The position numbers were made by a program, and so were the translations under genes. The notes below the pieces were generated by a model. That model ran no database searches, was not told the origin of the DNA, and worked only from the letters and a program-made list of their open reading frames with translations. Source: an uncultured Bacteroidota bacterium (GTDB lineage Bacteria > Bacteroidota > Bacteroidia > JABEUT01). Taken from it: DNA of 49,645 bases. Position 1 is the stretch's first letter. Each line of letters opens with the position of its first letter. Shown piece by piece: positions 35,001 to 43,074 of the stretch. Location of the stretch: contig CAIPDV010000014.1 of the NCBI GenBank assembly GCA_903863935.1, positions 1 through 49,645 on the forward strand, given 5' to 3'.

Positions 35001-38000
35001 TGAAATACATCCATTATTATCCGTTACGGTTACAGTATAATTACCGGCACTTAGTCCGGTTGCGGTTGCATTGGTGTTTCCACCCGGGTTCCATAAATAA
35101 GTATAAGGTAATGATCCGCCTGCGGCAGAAACAGTAGCCGTTCCATCGGCTCCCCCGAAGCAACTAACACCTGTGCTGCCTGTCATAGTAGCCGCAACTA
35201 CGGATGGTTGAGTAACGGTTACGGTAGCAGTTGTAGTACAACCATGGTTATCGGTAACAACTACTGTATAATTACCGGCCAATAATCCGGTTGCTGTTGA
35301 ATTTGTATTCCCGCCGGGACTCCATAAATAAGTATATGGATTTGTTCCGCCAACTGAGTTTACAGTGGCTGTTCCATTTGCAAGGTTACATGTTGCTTGT
35401 GTAAAGCTGGTAGTTGCTGTTAACACTGGTGGCTGAGTAATAGTTACAGAAGTAGTAACCGTACATCCGTTCGCATCGGTAACAGTAACAGTGTATGTAT
35501 TGGCAGATAAATTAGATGCAGTTGCATTTGTTCCACCTGAAGGTGTCCAATTATAGGTATAACCAGGGGTTCCGCCTCCGGCTGTAACAGTTGCACTGCC
35601 ATCACTCAACCCATTACAGCTAACATCGGTTGTTGCCGAAATAGTTGCAGTGACAGGTGTTGGTTCTGTAATAATTACAGGTGCTGTTGCAGTGCATCCG
35701 TTTGCATCGGTTACGGTAACCGTATAGGTTCCGGCTGTTAATCCAGTTCCGGTTGCACCTGTTCCGCCATTCGGATTCCAGTTGTAGGTATAACCGGGGG
35801 TTCCGCCTCCGGCAGTAACAGTAGCACTTCCATTATTTCCTCCGTTACACAGATCATTAACAATAGTAGTTATGTTGGCAGTAACGGGGGTTGGTTGAGT
35901 TATCGTTACTGATGCGGTGGAAATACATCCATTGTTATCAGTAACGGTTACCGTATAATTACCTGCACTTAATCCGGTAGCAGTAGAATTGGTATTTCCA
36001 CCCGGATTCCACAAATAGGTATAAGGAGTTGTTCCGCCAACTGCAGTTACAGTAGCAGTGCCATCTGCCCCGCCATTACAACTTACAGGCGTGCTTCCGG
36101 TAATGGATGCAGTTACGGCAGAGGGTTGGGTAACGGTTGTTGTTGCCGTAGCAGTACATCCGTTTGCATCAGTAACTACTACCGTATATGTTCCGATAGA
36201 TAATCCCGTTGCGGTTGAATTAGTTCCGCCACCCGGTGTCCATATATATGTATAGCCAGGGGTTCCGCCACCTACGGTAGCCGTTGCTGTTCCATTAGGA
36301 AGGTTACAGGAAGCTTGTGTAAACGTTGCTGTAACGGTAAGTACAGGAGGTTGCGTTATAGTAACTGTTGTAGTTCCAATACATCCATTGGCATCGGTAA
36401 CAGTTACAGTGTATGTATTCGCTGAAAGGCCAGTAGCCGTTGAAGCCGTTCCACCGGAAGGTGACCATGAATATTTATACCCAGGGGTTCCGCCTCCGGC
36501 TGTAACTGTTGCACTGCCATTGTTTTGCCCGTTACAACTAACATTTGTAGTTGCTGTTATAGTTGCAGTAACCGGAGTTGGTTCAGTAATAGTAACAGTA
36601 GTTGTAGCAGTACATCCTTTTGAATCGGTGACAGTAACCGTATATGTTCCGGCTGTAAGACCAGTACCCGTAGATCCTGTTCCGCCTATTGGTGTCCAGT
36701 TGTAAGAATAGCCCGGGGTTCCGCCTCCGGCTGTAACTGTCGCGCTGCCATTGGCACCACCGTTACAAAGGTCGTTCACGGTAGCGGTAATAGTTGCAGT
36801 TACAGGTGTAGGTTGAGTAATGGTTACCGTAGTAGTTCCGGTACAACCATTCGCGTCTTTAACTGTTACCGTATATGTTCCGGCTGATAAGCCCGTTGCA
36901 GTAGCATTGGTATTTCCGCCCGGGTTCCATGAATAGGTATATCCGGGGGTTCCGCCTCCGCCGACAACTGTTGCCGAACCATTGGCACCTCCGTTACAAC
37001 TTACCCCTGTGCTTGCCGTTATGGTTGCGGTTACCGGTGAAGGTTGAATGATTATAACTGTAGTTGTGGCAGTACATCCATTCGCATCTGTAACAGTAAC
37101 GGTATAGGTTCCCGCCGAAAGGCCTGTTGCAGTTGCATTAGTTTGATTGGAAGGTGACCACAAATAAGTGTATCCGGGTGTTCCGCCACCAGCGGTAACT
37201 GTTGCGGTGGCATTATTCCCACCACTGCAAAGCACATTTGTAGAACCCGATATGGTTGCCGTTACAACAGGAGGCTGCGTAAGCGTTACGGTAGCCGTGG
37301 CTGTACATCCTTTACTATCGGTTACAACAACCGTATACGTTCCTGCTGAAAGGTTTCCAACAGATTGATTCGTTCCTCCCACCGGGGTCCATACGTAAGT
37401 ATATCCCGGAGTTCCGCCACCTGCGGTAACCTGCGCACTTCCTTTTCCTCCATTGCATAATATGTTTGAAGTGACGTTGGCGTTAGCCGTCACCGGGGTT
37501 GGTTCTGTTATCGTTTCCGATACAGTTTGCGAACAACCATTATTATCAGTCACGGTGAGCGTATATGTTCCAGCGGATAATCCAGTAGCATTAGCACCGG
37601 TTCCGCCACTTGGCGTCCATAAATATGTATACGGGTTTGCACCTCCGGAAACACTCACAGAAATACTACCTGTAGCACTTCCATTACAATTCACGTTCGT
37701 AATACCCAACACCGTAATTATCATTGGTGGCGGCTGTGTGATAGTATAAATTTCCTGTATCTGGCAACCATGGTTATCAGTAACTGTAACCGTGTAAGAG
37801 CCTGCGGTAAGGCCTGTTGCAGTTGCGTTAGTTTGTCCGCCGGGGGCCCATAAATAGGTATATGGAGCTGTACCGCCTGCGGGAGTTACCGTTGCTGTTC
37901 CTGTGGCTCCTCCATTACACTTATCGTTGGTTTGAGATACGGTTGCCGTGAGCACGGGTGGCTGGGTTATGGTTACTGTTGCAGTTCCGGTACAACCGCT

Positions 38001-39392
38001 GTGATCGTGCACCGTTATGGTATACGTCCCCGGACAAAGGCCTGTGGCCGTTGCATTGGTTCCACCGGTAGGTGTCCACGAATAAGTGAACGGAGCTGTT
38101 CCGCCAACTATTGTGGAAGTTGCTATACCATTGCAATTTCCATTACATAAAACATTTTGGGTAATCGTTGCGTTAACTGTTAAGGCACTGCCAACAAGAG
38201 TTACCACCGTTGTTGCAGTTGAACATCCTCCTGCATCAGTAACTGTACATGTGTAAGTACCTGCACTTAAACCCGTGGCTGTTGCTGTTGTTTGTCCGCC
38301 GGGATTCCATAAATAGGTATAAGGCGCATTACCACCCGCCACTGTAACGGTGGCACTTCCGTTATTCCCACCACATGAAGGATTGACCTGTGTGGTTGTT
38401 AAAGTCATTGTGGTAGCAGGTGTGCAGACCTGGCAGGTTGTATTTTGCCAGTAAAAACCTGCTAAACTCCAGGAGTAACAATCGCCTCCGTTATTGGTGT
38501 AAGGATTGAAAACAACGCTTGTCTGACCTGCTGTTGCGCTGGTATTAATTGCGTCCCAGTTCCAGAAAATATTCGGAAAAGTTGCTGTAGTACCGTTGAA
38601 AGTTTCTGTATTTAAACCACCATTTACGTTTATCTGCATATCTCCAAACACACCAAAGGCCGAAGCTGTTCCGGTTGTTGCACAAACATTAATACCGCTG
38701 TAGGTCATGGGCCCCTGCAAATAATACTGAACTATGCAACCATCCCAAAGGCTTATACTTCCGGAATAGGTTGCCGCAGGGTTTTTATAAATTACAATAA
38801 GTGTGCATCCATCTACTTCCCAGCCCGGATTTGAAAATCCGTTCAGGGTAATTTTATAGGCACCATTCCCGCTGATTGCAGCGGTTACGTTAGCCCTGTA
38901 GGTGGCACATCCTGTTTCGCCCCAGCATTTTGGACCCGCCTGACCAATCATGGTTGCCGCATAGGTTGCTGTGGCCGGAACAGGATTGGTAATAGTAGCC
39001 GAAGTAGCCGGTGGTGAAGCCTCTGTGTATGATGCCTCGTAGTAAAGATAAGCCTGTAAAATATTTGAATTTCCTCCGCAAGGCAGCCCGCCGAGGGTCA
39101 TAGTTGTAGGAAAACCGGTTCCGTTTGCATTGAAAGCATAAATAGCACTCCTGGTTTCTGTCAGAACCGATGACTGGGTGTAATTTAATCCGCATACATT
39201 TTGCAAAACATAGCTCTGTCCTAGGGAACTATTACCATTCCCGGTATGGCGTGGACTTTTTAATGAAGTACTGTCTAAAAGTGAATCTATCATCAGACCC
39301 TTTGTGCCCTGATGACAGGTGGGGCAAGGGTTTTGAGCTTCAAGCCCCAGTGTTAAAAATGATAACAGAAGGATTGGTAAATATTTCTTCAT
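32097..39392 (-). CDS. giant SprB-repeat surface adhesin, 2431 aa, gliding-motility C-terminal domain
   Basis: A cell-surface protein exported by T9SS. Order: signal peptide (1-19), a unique N-terminal region with many Cys and Trp (about 20-330), then about 22 SprB repeats of some 76 residues (about 335-2010). Each repeat reads CnGg.nGsAtvt..GGt.pYtY.W.p.g.tna.atgLsaGtYtvtvtD.nGC. Two more divergent modules, two PKD-type domains (about 2170-2335; WGWSFGNGDSS and WIWGFGQGDS) and a gliding-motility-associated C-terminal (type B sorting) domain (about 2337-2431: IPDAFSPNGDGINDIF ... ) follow. SprB proteins in Flavobacterium move along the cell to power gliding. No SprF/PorP gene is adjacent, so a partner would be elsewhere. 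A -7 element lies 82 bases upstream. Confidence 0.95.
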   Translation of the reverse strand: MKKYLPILLLSFLTLGLEAQNPCPTCHQGTKGLMIDSLLDSTSLKSPRHTGNGNSSLGQSYVLQNVCGLNYTQSSVLTETRSAIYAFNANGTGFPTTMTLGGLPCGGNSNILQAYLYYEASYTEASPPATSATITNPVPATATYAATMIGQAGPKCWGETGCATYRANVTAAISGNGAYKITLNGFSNPGWEVDGCTLIVIYKNPAATYSGSISLWDGCIVQYYLQGPMTYSGINVCATTGTASAFGVFGDMQINVNGGLNTETFNGTTATFPNIFWNWDAINTSATAGQTSVVFNPYTNNGGDCYSWSLAGFYWQNTTCQVCTPATTMTLTTTQVNPSCGGNNGSATVTVAGGNAPYTYLWNPGGQTTATATGLSAGTYTCTVTDAGGCSTATTVVTLVGSALTVNATITQNVLCNGNCNGIATSTIVGGTAPFTYSWTPTGGTNATATGLCPGTYTITVHDHSGCTGTATVTITQPPVLTATVSQTNDKCNGGATGTATVTPAGGTAPYTYLWAPGGQTNATATGLTAGSYTVTVTDNHGCQIQEIYTITQPPPMIITVLGITNVNCNGSATGSISVSVSGGANPYTYLWTPSGGTGANATGLSAGTYTLTVTDNNGCSQTVSETITEPTPVTANANVTSNILCNGGKGSAQVTAGGGTPGYTYVWTPVGGTNQSVGNLSAGTYTVVVTDSKGCTATATVTLTQPPVVTATISGSTNVLCSGGNNATATVTAGGGTPGYTYLWSPSNQTNATATGLSAGTYTVTVTDANGCTATTTVIIIQPSPVTATITASTGVSCNGGANGSATVVGGGGTPGYTYSWNPGGNTNATATGLSAGTYTVTVKDANGCTGTTTVTITQPTPVTATITATVNDLCNGGANGSATVTAGGGTPGYSYNWTPIGGTGSTGTGLTAGTYTVTVTDSKGCTATTTVTITEPTPVTATITATTNVSCNGQNNGSATVTAGGGTPGYKYSWSPSGGTASTATGLSANTYTVTVTDANGCIGTTTVTITQPPVLTVTATFTQASCNLPNGTATATVGGGTPGYTYIWTPGGGTNSTATGLSIGTYTVVVTDANGCTATATTTVTQPSAVTASITGSTPVSCNGGADGTATVTAVGGTTPYTYLWNPGGNTNSTATGLSAGNYTVTVTDNNGCISTASVTITQPTPVTANITTIVNDLCNGGNNGSATVTAGGGTPGYTYNWNPNGGTGATGTGLTAGTYTVTVTDANGCTATAPVIITEPTPVTATISATTDVSCNGLSDGSATVTAGGGTPGYTYNWTPSGGTNATASNLSANTYTVTVTDANGCTVTTSVTITQPPVLTATTSFTQATCNLANGTATVNSVGGTNPYTYLWSPGGNTNSTATGLLAGNYTVVVTDNHGCTTTATVTVTQPSVVAATMTGSTGVSCFGGADGTATVSAAGGSLPYTYLWNPGGNTNATATGLSAGNYTVTVTDNNGCISTATVTITQPTLLTATISASTNVLCNGGNNGSATVTAGGGTPGYTYLWAPPGGTNATQGGLTAGTYTVTITDANGCTASTTVTITEPPVLTANITATTNVSCFGGSNGSSTVTVAGGTTPYTYLWTPAGGINPTGTGLTAGSYTVTVTDNNGCIATAGVTITQPPVLTASITASTNVLCNGGSNGTATVTAVGGTLPYTYLWNPSGGNGATGTGMAAGYYVVTVTDNNGCTATASVTITEPPLLTISITGVTNVSCNGGNNGTATSLAGGGTPGYTYSWAPIGGTGATGTGLSAGTYTVTVTDANGCTASISVNIVQPLAMTVTTAISSNVSCNGGNNGAANATPTGGTNPYTYVWSPIGGTNAMGTGLSAGTYTVTVTDINGCTGTATATITQPTVLGVTITGTTGVLCNGASDGSATASGNGGTAPYAYSWSPSGGTNSTGTGMSAGVYTVTVTDGNGCTASVTATITQPLVLTATTTTTNVSCFGGNNGTATATPAGGTGPYKYAWSPSGGTNATGTGMSAGSYTVTVTDVNGCTATAAITLTSPTRLKATASGPQSVCSGAQAILIAGATGGTAPYTYSWAPAGGTTATTTTFPVSTTVYTVTVTDNNGCTATASVKVITDAPLALLFAGRTAVCPGGTINLTATGTGGDGLYNYLWLPSGQTTQSVTFTPKNDTVVTIELTDGCGSSMLTETVPITIDPLPKISFSTDIHQGCIPLCLQFRNLTTIPSGGIAEWGWSFGNGDSSKVEAPVYCYKDTGVFSVSLTATSDSGCSSTLKAVNLIKVFPPPVANFTYSPQPINILSPEVQFTDLSTGKYPISQWIWGFGQGDSISYLRNPSHFYPDTGTFCATLIVVDMHGCVDSITNCFVVNPVFTLYIPDAFSPNGDGINDIFMAKGSYVKTFEMYIFDRWGMQLFHSNDMNNGWTGVVKNGSTICQEDTYVYLINVTDSQGNDHSYTGKLSLIK

Positions 39393-39474
39393 GCAAGAGT
39401 AGTTTTAGAGGTAGTTTCGAGGTAGTTTATAAATATAACTAATAATATCTGTTTTTATTGTAACAAGTATGGGT

Positions 39475-39482
39475 CAAATATA
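39475..39482 (-). promoter_or_regulatory. -7 element (TATATTTG) of the adhesin gene
   Basis: Exact TAnnTTTG on the minus strand. The resulting leader of about 77 bases contains the word ACTACC repeated twice and ACTACT once. Confidence 0.45.
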
Positions 39483-39632
39483 AAATTTATTATGTTGTTT
39501 CCAATGATTGAGGTTTATGAATTTACAAACAGTGAATATTTTTTGTTAAAAAAGAGTGGATTTTGCGATATTTGCCCTCCAAAACTGACAAATTACCCTT
39601 TATACGTAATTTTTCATGATAAGTTATAAAGA

Positions 39633-39640
39633 TACTTTTG
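39633..39640 (+). promoter_or_regulatory. -7 element (TACTTTTG) of ettA
   Basis: Exact TAnnTTTG, 39 bases before the ATG at 39680. Confidence 0.5.
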
Positions 39641-39679
39641 TACTAATTTTAATCGGACCTCACACAATCTAAAAATACC

Positions 39680-41356
39680 ATGGCAGAAGACAGGCAAATT
39701 ATATTTTCAATGGTGAATATCAGCAAGATATTACCATCGGGCAAACAAATTTTAAAGAACATTTATTTATCGTTTTATTACGGTGCAAAAATCGGGGTAA
39801 TCGGGTTGAACGGCTCGGGTAAATCTACCCTTATGAAGATCATTGCCGGGATAGAACAATCTTACGACGGAAAAATTCACGTTTCACCCGGATATAAAGT
39901 GGGATATTTAGAACAAGAACCCAAATTAGACCCTGATAAAACCGTTATAGAAATCGTTCGTGAAGGTGCTGCCGAAACTATGGCGTTATTAAAGGAATAT
40001 GAAGATGTAAATAATAAGTTTTCCGAGCCTATGTCGGACGATGAAATGAACAAGCTGATAGACCGCCAGGCCCGACTAAATGATTTACTCGAACAACACG
40101 ATGCATGGAACCTTGACAACCGCTTGCAAATAGCCATGGATGCGCTCCGCTGCCCGGAGGGTGATGCTCCGATTAAAAACCTTTCTGGTGGTGAAAAGAG
40201 AAGGGTTGCACTGTGCCGATTATTACTTCAAAAACCCGATATTTTGCTTTTGGATGAGCCTACCAACCACTTGGATGCTGAGTCAGTAGATTGGCTGGAG
40301 CATCATTTGCATGAATATGAAGGAACCGTTATTGCCGTAACGCACGATCGTTATTTCTTAGATAATGCAGCAGGCTGGATATTGGAATTAGACCGTGGCG
40401 AAGGTATCCCATGGAAAGGAAATTACTCGGCCTGGTTAGAGCAAAAAGGAAAAAGACTAGCTCAGGAAGAAAAATCGGAATCGAAACGGCAGAAGACGTT
40501 GGCAAAAGAGTTGGAATGGGTGCGTGCAGGTGTTAAGGGCCGTAACGTAAAAAGCAAGGCCAGGCTTGCCAACTACGACAAAATGATGAGCGAGGATGTA
40601 AAAGAAAAAGAAGAAAAACTGGAAATATTTATTCCTAATGGACCACGCCTAGGTAATGAAGTTATTGATGCCACTCACGTTAAAAAAGCATTCGGGAATA
40701 AAGTACTTTTTGATGATTTAAACTTTAGGTTGCCACCTGCCGGAATTATTGGAATTATTGGCCCTAACGGAGCAGGAAAAACCACACTCTTCCGTTTGAT
40801 AATGGGACAAGAAAAAGCGGATGCCGGAGAATTCATAGTAGGCTCAACGGTTAAGATTGGGTATGTGGACCAGGAGCACACCAATGTGGATCCGAACAAA
40901 TCTATCTGGGAAGTTATTTCAGGAGGCAATGAAAACATTATGCTGGGCGGGCGTTTGCTCAACTCTCGCGCCTATGTAGCGCGCTTCAATTTTAGCGGAC
41001 AGGATCAAGGGAAAAAATGCGGAGTACTATCGGGTGGTGAACGAAACCGCTTGCACCTTGCCCTCACCCTACTCTCCGAAGCCAACGTATTACTCCTCGA
41101 TGAACCTACCAACGATATTGACGTAAATACACTCCGTGCGCTTGAAGAAGCTATTGAAGACTTTGCCGGATGTTGCGTTATCATCTCCCACGACCGTTGG
41201 TTCCTCGACAGGGTTTGTACCCACATACTCGCTTTTGAAGGCGACGGACAGGTCTATTATTTTGAAGGCGGCTACTCCGAATACGAGGAGAACAAAAAGA
41301 AACGCTTAGGCGAAGATGCTAATAAGCCTTTCAGACATAAGAAACTGGTGCTCTAG
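39680..41356 (+). CDS. ettA: energy-dependent translational throttle protein EttA (ABC-F)
   Basis: EttA binds the ribosome E site and gates entry into elongation according to the ATP/ADP ratio. The 558-residue ABC-F protein contains two ATP-binding halves: Walker A GLNGSGKST at 42-50 and GPNGAGKTT in the second half, the signatures LSGGEKRRVALCRLLL and LSGGERNRLHLALTLL, and Walker B LLLDEPTNHLD and LLLDEPTNDID. The linker carries the charged arm region. The first Walker B is followed by HDRYFLD, typical of EttA. Single gene with a promoter and AT-rich leader; no terminator hairpin directly follows, but see the repeats beyond its stop. Confidence 0.96.
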   Translation: MAEDRQIIFSMVNISKILPSGKQILKNIYLSFYYGAKIGVIGLNGSGKSTLMKIIAGIEQSYDGKIHVSPGYKVGYLEQEPKLDPDKTVIEIVREGAAETMALLKEYEDVNNKFSEPMSDDEMNKLIDRQARLNDLLEQHDAWNLDNRLQIAMDALRCPEGDAPIKNLSGGEKRRVALCRLLLQKPDILLLDEPTNHLDAESVDWLEHHLHEYEGTVIAVTHDRYFLDNAAGWILELDRGEGIPWKGNYSAWLEQKGKRLAQEEKSESKRQKTLAKELEWVRAGVKGRNVKSKARLANYDKMMSEDVKEKEEKLEIFIPNGPRLGNEVIDATHVKKAFGNKVLFDDLNFRLPPAGIIGIIGPNGAGKTTLFRLIMGQEKADAGEFIVGSTVKIGYVDQEHTNVDPNKSIWEVISGGNENIMLGGRLLNSRAYVARFNFSGQDQGKKCGVLSGGERNRLHLALTLLSEANVLLLDEPTNDIDVNTLRALEEAIEDFAGCCVIISHDRWFLDRVCTHILAFEGDGQVYYFEGGYSEYEENKKKRLGEDANKPFRHKKLVL

Positions 41357-41511
41357 ATATGAGTTATAAGTTATGAGTTATGACCGTTAGTGAGTCATTG
41401 CGAGGCTTTGCGAAGCAACCCCGAAGGGCTCATGAACACCCCAAAAAAATAGAGATGTGAATAATCTTGCCGCTAGGTAGCCCGTTTGCCCTTGCTAAGC
41501 TAAGTGAGATT

Positions 41512-41536
41512 GTCATGCTGAACTTGTTTCAGCATC
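41512..41536 (+). repeat. 25-bp repeat, copy 1 (inverted copy at 42980)
   Basis: Begins GTCATGCTGAACTTG, has its own stem GCTGAA / TTCAGC and is the exact reverse complement of 42980-43004. Confidence 0.75.
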
Positions 41537-41580
41537 CCAATAATACGGACATAAGCCCTGCTTGCCTTGGTCAAACCCTG

Positions 41581-41656
41581 TGAGATTGTCATGTTGAGCG
41601 GTGCGAAACATCTCTTTTAAAATTCAGATCCTTCGTTCCTCAGGATGACAATCTCA
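41581..41656 (+). repeat. 76-base palindromic element, copy 1
   Basis: Ends TGAGATTGTCAT and ATGACAATCTCA form a 12-bp perfect stem. The 32-bp right end (41625-41656) is identical in reverse complement to 43350-43381, and the remainder also matches with a few changes. Confidence 0.8.
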
Positions 41657-41681
41657 CTGGAAAAAACCACATTGCACTTGC

Positions 41682-41743
41682 GCCCCAAACCCCTAAAGGG
41701 GCTTCCATTAGCCCTATTCAAAGCCCCTTTAGGGGTTTGGGGC
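41682..41743. repeat. perfect 23-bp inverted repeat (possible bidirectional terminator)
   Basis: Arms 41682-41704 and 41721-41743 are exact reverse complements with a 16-base loop; the core is CCCCAAACCCCTAAAGGGGC. It sits between convergent genes but lacks a T run, so the role as terminator is possible only. Confidence 0.75.
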
Positions 41744-41771
41744 AAACAAAATAACGGCATAAAACGGCTTA

Positions 41772-42419
41772 TTATTTAATTTCATTACCGTTTTCGTCGA
41801 AGTTTTTTATAACCTTATCTCCTGAACGGTAAAAAACTGTCTCACTTTTTACTTTTCCATTTTCATAATAGTTTTTAGCTTCATCAATTTCCCAACCCCT
41901 CCCTGGGTATGAAACTTCTTCTCTTATATTTCCATTTTTATAATACCCTTTAAAAATTCCTTTCACCATATTATTAAAATACGGTATCTCATATTCTAAT
42001 TCCCCTGTTTCATAATAATCCTTTTCAATTCCATTTAAACCACTATCAGTAAATGGCTGCTCAGCCTTTAGTTTCCCATTTTCGTGATACCATTTTATTA
42101 CCCAATTTCTCTTATTATCATTATCAGGGTATTCTACCTCCAATGTTCTGTTTTTGCGATATTTCCTTCTTATACCGTAACGGTTACCAAATTTATAAAC
42201 CGTCAAATAATAATATTCCGCATTAGTATCTGTTGTTTCATTTTCAATTCCATCAAATACTATATTTACATATTCCAACCACTTCCCTTCTTTCAACCCA
42301 TTCACCATTAAATTCTTTGCTTCCGCTTTATTGGTAAAGCCGCTATCAGGGTAATCTTGCTGTGCATAGCCAACAAAGCCAATAGAAAAAAATAATATAA
42401 GTGACAGAAAAGCCTTCAT
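41772..42419 (-). CDS. exported MORN-variant repeat (YwqK-like) protein
   Basis: A 215-residue exported protein with signal peptide (1-20, SIGFVGYAQQ). Residues about 100-215 contain several MORN-variant repeats of the type xYYENGKxKxExxF: WYHENGKLKAEQPF, DYYETGELEYEIPY, GYYKNGNIREEVSY, NYYENGKVKSETVFY and NFDENGNEIK. This repeat gives the misleading name YwqK-family antitoxin; no toxin is next to it. I start at the ATG at 42419 (MKAFLSLILFF), which leads with the signal peptide; ATG at 42434 adds five residues. The protein probably sits in the periplasm or on the outer membrane; function unknown. Confidence 0.8.
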   Translation of the reverse strand: MKAFLSLILFFSIGFVGYAQQDYPDSGFTNKAEAKNLMVNGLKEGKWLEYVNIVFDGIENETTDTNAEYYYLTVYKFGNRYGIRRKYRKNRTLEVEYPDNDNKRNWVIKWYHENGKLKAEQPFTDSGLNGIEKDYYETGELEYEIPYFNNMVKGIFKGYYKNGNIREEVSYPGRGWEIDEAKNYYENGKVKSETVFYRSGDKVIKNFDENGNEIK

Positions 42420-42479
42420 AAAATAGTTGACCAATTTACAAAATAATTTAATTAGGTTCGTAACCCAAAGTGGATCTCT

Positions 42480-42509
42480 GACACTAATTAGGTCCCACTA
42501 GTTAGTGTC
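42480..42509. repeat. 11-bp imperfect hairpin
   Basis: GACACTAATTA at 42480-42490 and TAGTTAGTGTC at 42499-42509 pair with one mismatch. A T-rich stretch follows on the plus strand, but no plus-strand gene precedes it. Confidence 0.45.
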
Positions 42510-42634
42510 TTTTGTTTTCTGTTATCCCTGTTATTTTGAAAAACAAGTCTCGTTTTTCATTCCTAATTACTAATTATTAATTACTAATTAAATAAACGGT
42601 CAATGACTTTTTAAGAAAACACTTTTTCATGCAT

Positions 42635-42642
42635 TATATTTG
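42635..42642 (+). promoter_or_regulatory. orphan TATATTTG element
   Basis: Exact TAnnTTTG pointing into the CCTGTTA array, with no confident gene downstream before 43075. Confidence 0.3.
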
Positions 42643-42731
42643 CATACAGAAACAAGTTCAGCACAAGTTTCAGAATAAAAACACATGATTCTTTTGAACA
42701 TAATTTTAACGATTTTTGGGCTTAGCGGTTT

Positions 42732-42869
42732 CCTGTTCTGCCCTGTTAATAACAGGGATGTTTGGCGTAACACATTAATAATCAATGTGCATAAAAAATC
42801 AAATTTCCTGTTATTCCGGTATTATTTCCCTGTTACAGTCCTGTTATTGCTCCTGTTACTTCCCTGTTA
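42732..42869. repeat. 11-bp phased CCTGTTA array
   Basis: CCTGTTA starts at 42742, 42807, 42829, 42840, 42852 and 42863, and CCTGTTC at 42732; the last four intervals are 22, 11, 12 and 11. At 42741-42757 one word sits in a perfect palindrome CCCTGTTA-A-TAACAGGG. The phasing near one helical turn and the palindrome suggest protein sites on one face of the DNA. Confidence 0.75.
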
Positions 42870-42979
42870 TTTTGCACAATTTTTATACCAAAACACATGC
42901 TAAATTTATAATTCTACATCAAACCTAGTGTGCATTTCTCTTTTGAACTTAGTGGTAAAATTTGTTTCCGAATTATTGA

Positions 42980-43004
42980 GATGCTGAAACAAGTTCAGCA
43001 TGAC
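42980..43004 (-). repeat. 25-bp repeat, copy 2 (inverted)
   Basis: Exact reverse complement of 41512-41536. Confidence 0.75.
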
Positions 43005-43012
43005 CGAACGCA

Positions 43013-43046
43013 ACTCTTAGCTCTTAGTTCTTACCTCTTAGCTTAA
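43013..43046. repeat. CTCTTAG word repeat
   Basis: Quasi-tandem CTTAG/CTTAC words. The 23 bases 43024-43046 are the exact reverse complement of 48137-48159. Confidence 0.65.
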
Positions 43047-43051
43047 ATACT

Positions 43052-43059
43052 TACCTTTG
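43052..43059 (+). promoter_or_regulatory. -7 element (TACCTTTG) of the 90-aa gene
   Basis: Exact TAnnTTTG, 15 bases before the ATG at 43075, so the leader would be very short. Confidence 0.5.
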
Positions 43060-43074
43060 ACTAAAATAATAACT

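Larger units (their letters stand above)
41357..41771. other. 415-base intergenic region built of dispersed repeats
   Basis: No gene. It is made of an ATGAGTTAT word repeat abutting the ettA stop (about 41357-41385), a 25-bp palindrome-bearing repeat (41512-41536), a 76-base palindromic element (41581-41656) and a perfect 23-bp inverted repeat (41682-41743). Both flanking genes converge here. Confidence 0.7.
42420..43074. other. 655-base region with repeats and no convincing gene
   Basis: Contains a hairpin (42480-42509), TTACTAATTATTAATTACTA words (about 42560-42590), a TATATTTG element (42635-42642), the 11-bp CCTGTTA array (42732-42869), the 25-bp repeat copy 2 and CTTAG word repeats. A 72-codon plus-strand frame (42685-42903) crosses the array and is probably not a gene. 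Confidence 0.6.

Noticed and set aside
33031-38150. Several plus-strand frames of 60-105 codons opposite the adhesin gene
   Set aside because: They mirror the SprB repeats on the opposite strand and share no start context or promoter.
32970-38400. Regular repeats at roughly 230-base spacing, considered as a CRISPR-like array
   Set aside because: The units are in-frame protein modules with variable sequence, far longer than CRISPR repeats, and no cas gene is near.
41772-42419. Toxin-antitoxin system, suggested by the YwqK-like MORN repeats
   Set aside because: The protein has a signal peptide and no toxin gene is adjacent; the name comes from the repeat only.
42685-42903. A 72-codon plus-strand frame with hydrophobic segments
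   Set aside because: It runs through the 11-bp CCTGTTA array and a perfect palindrome. The phase of the array is not a multiple of three, so the hydrophobic residues result from the repeat rather than from coding.
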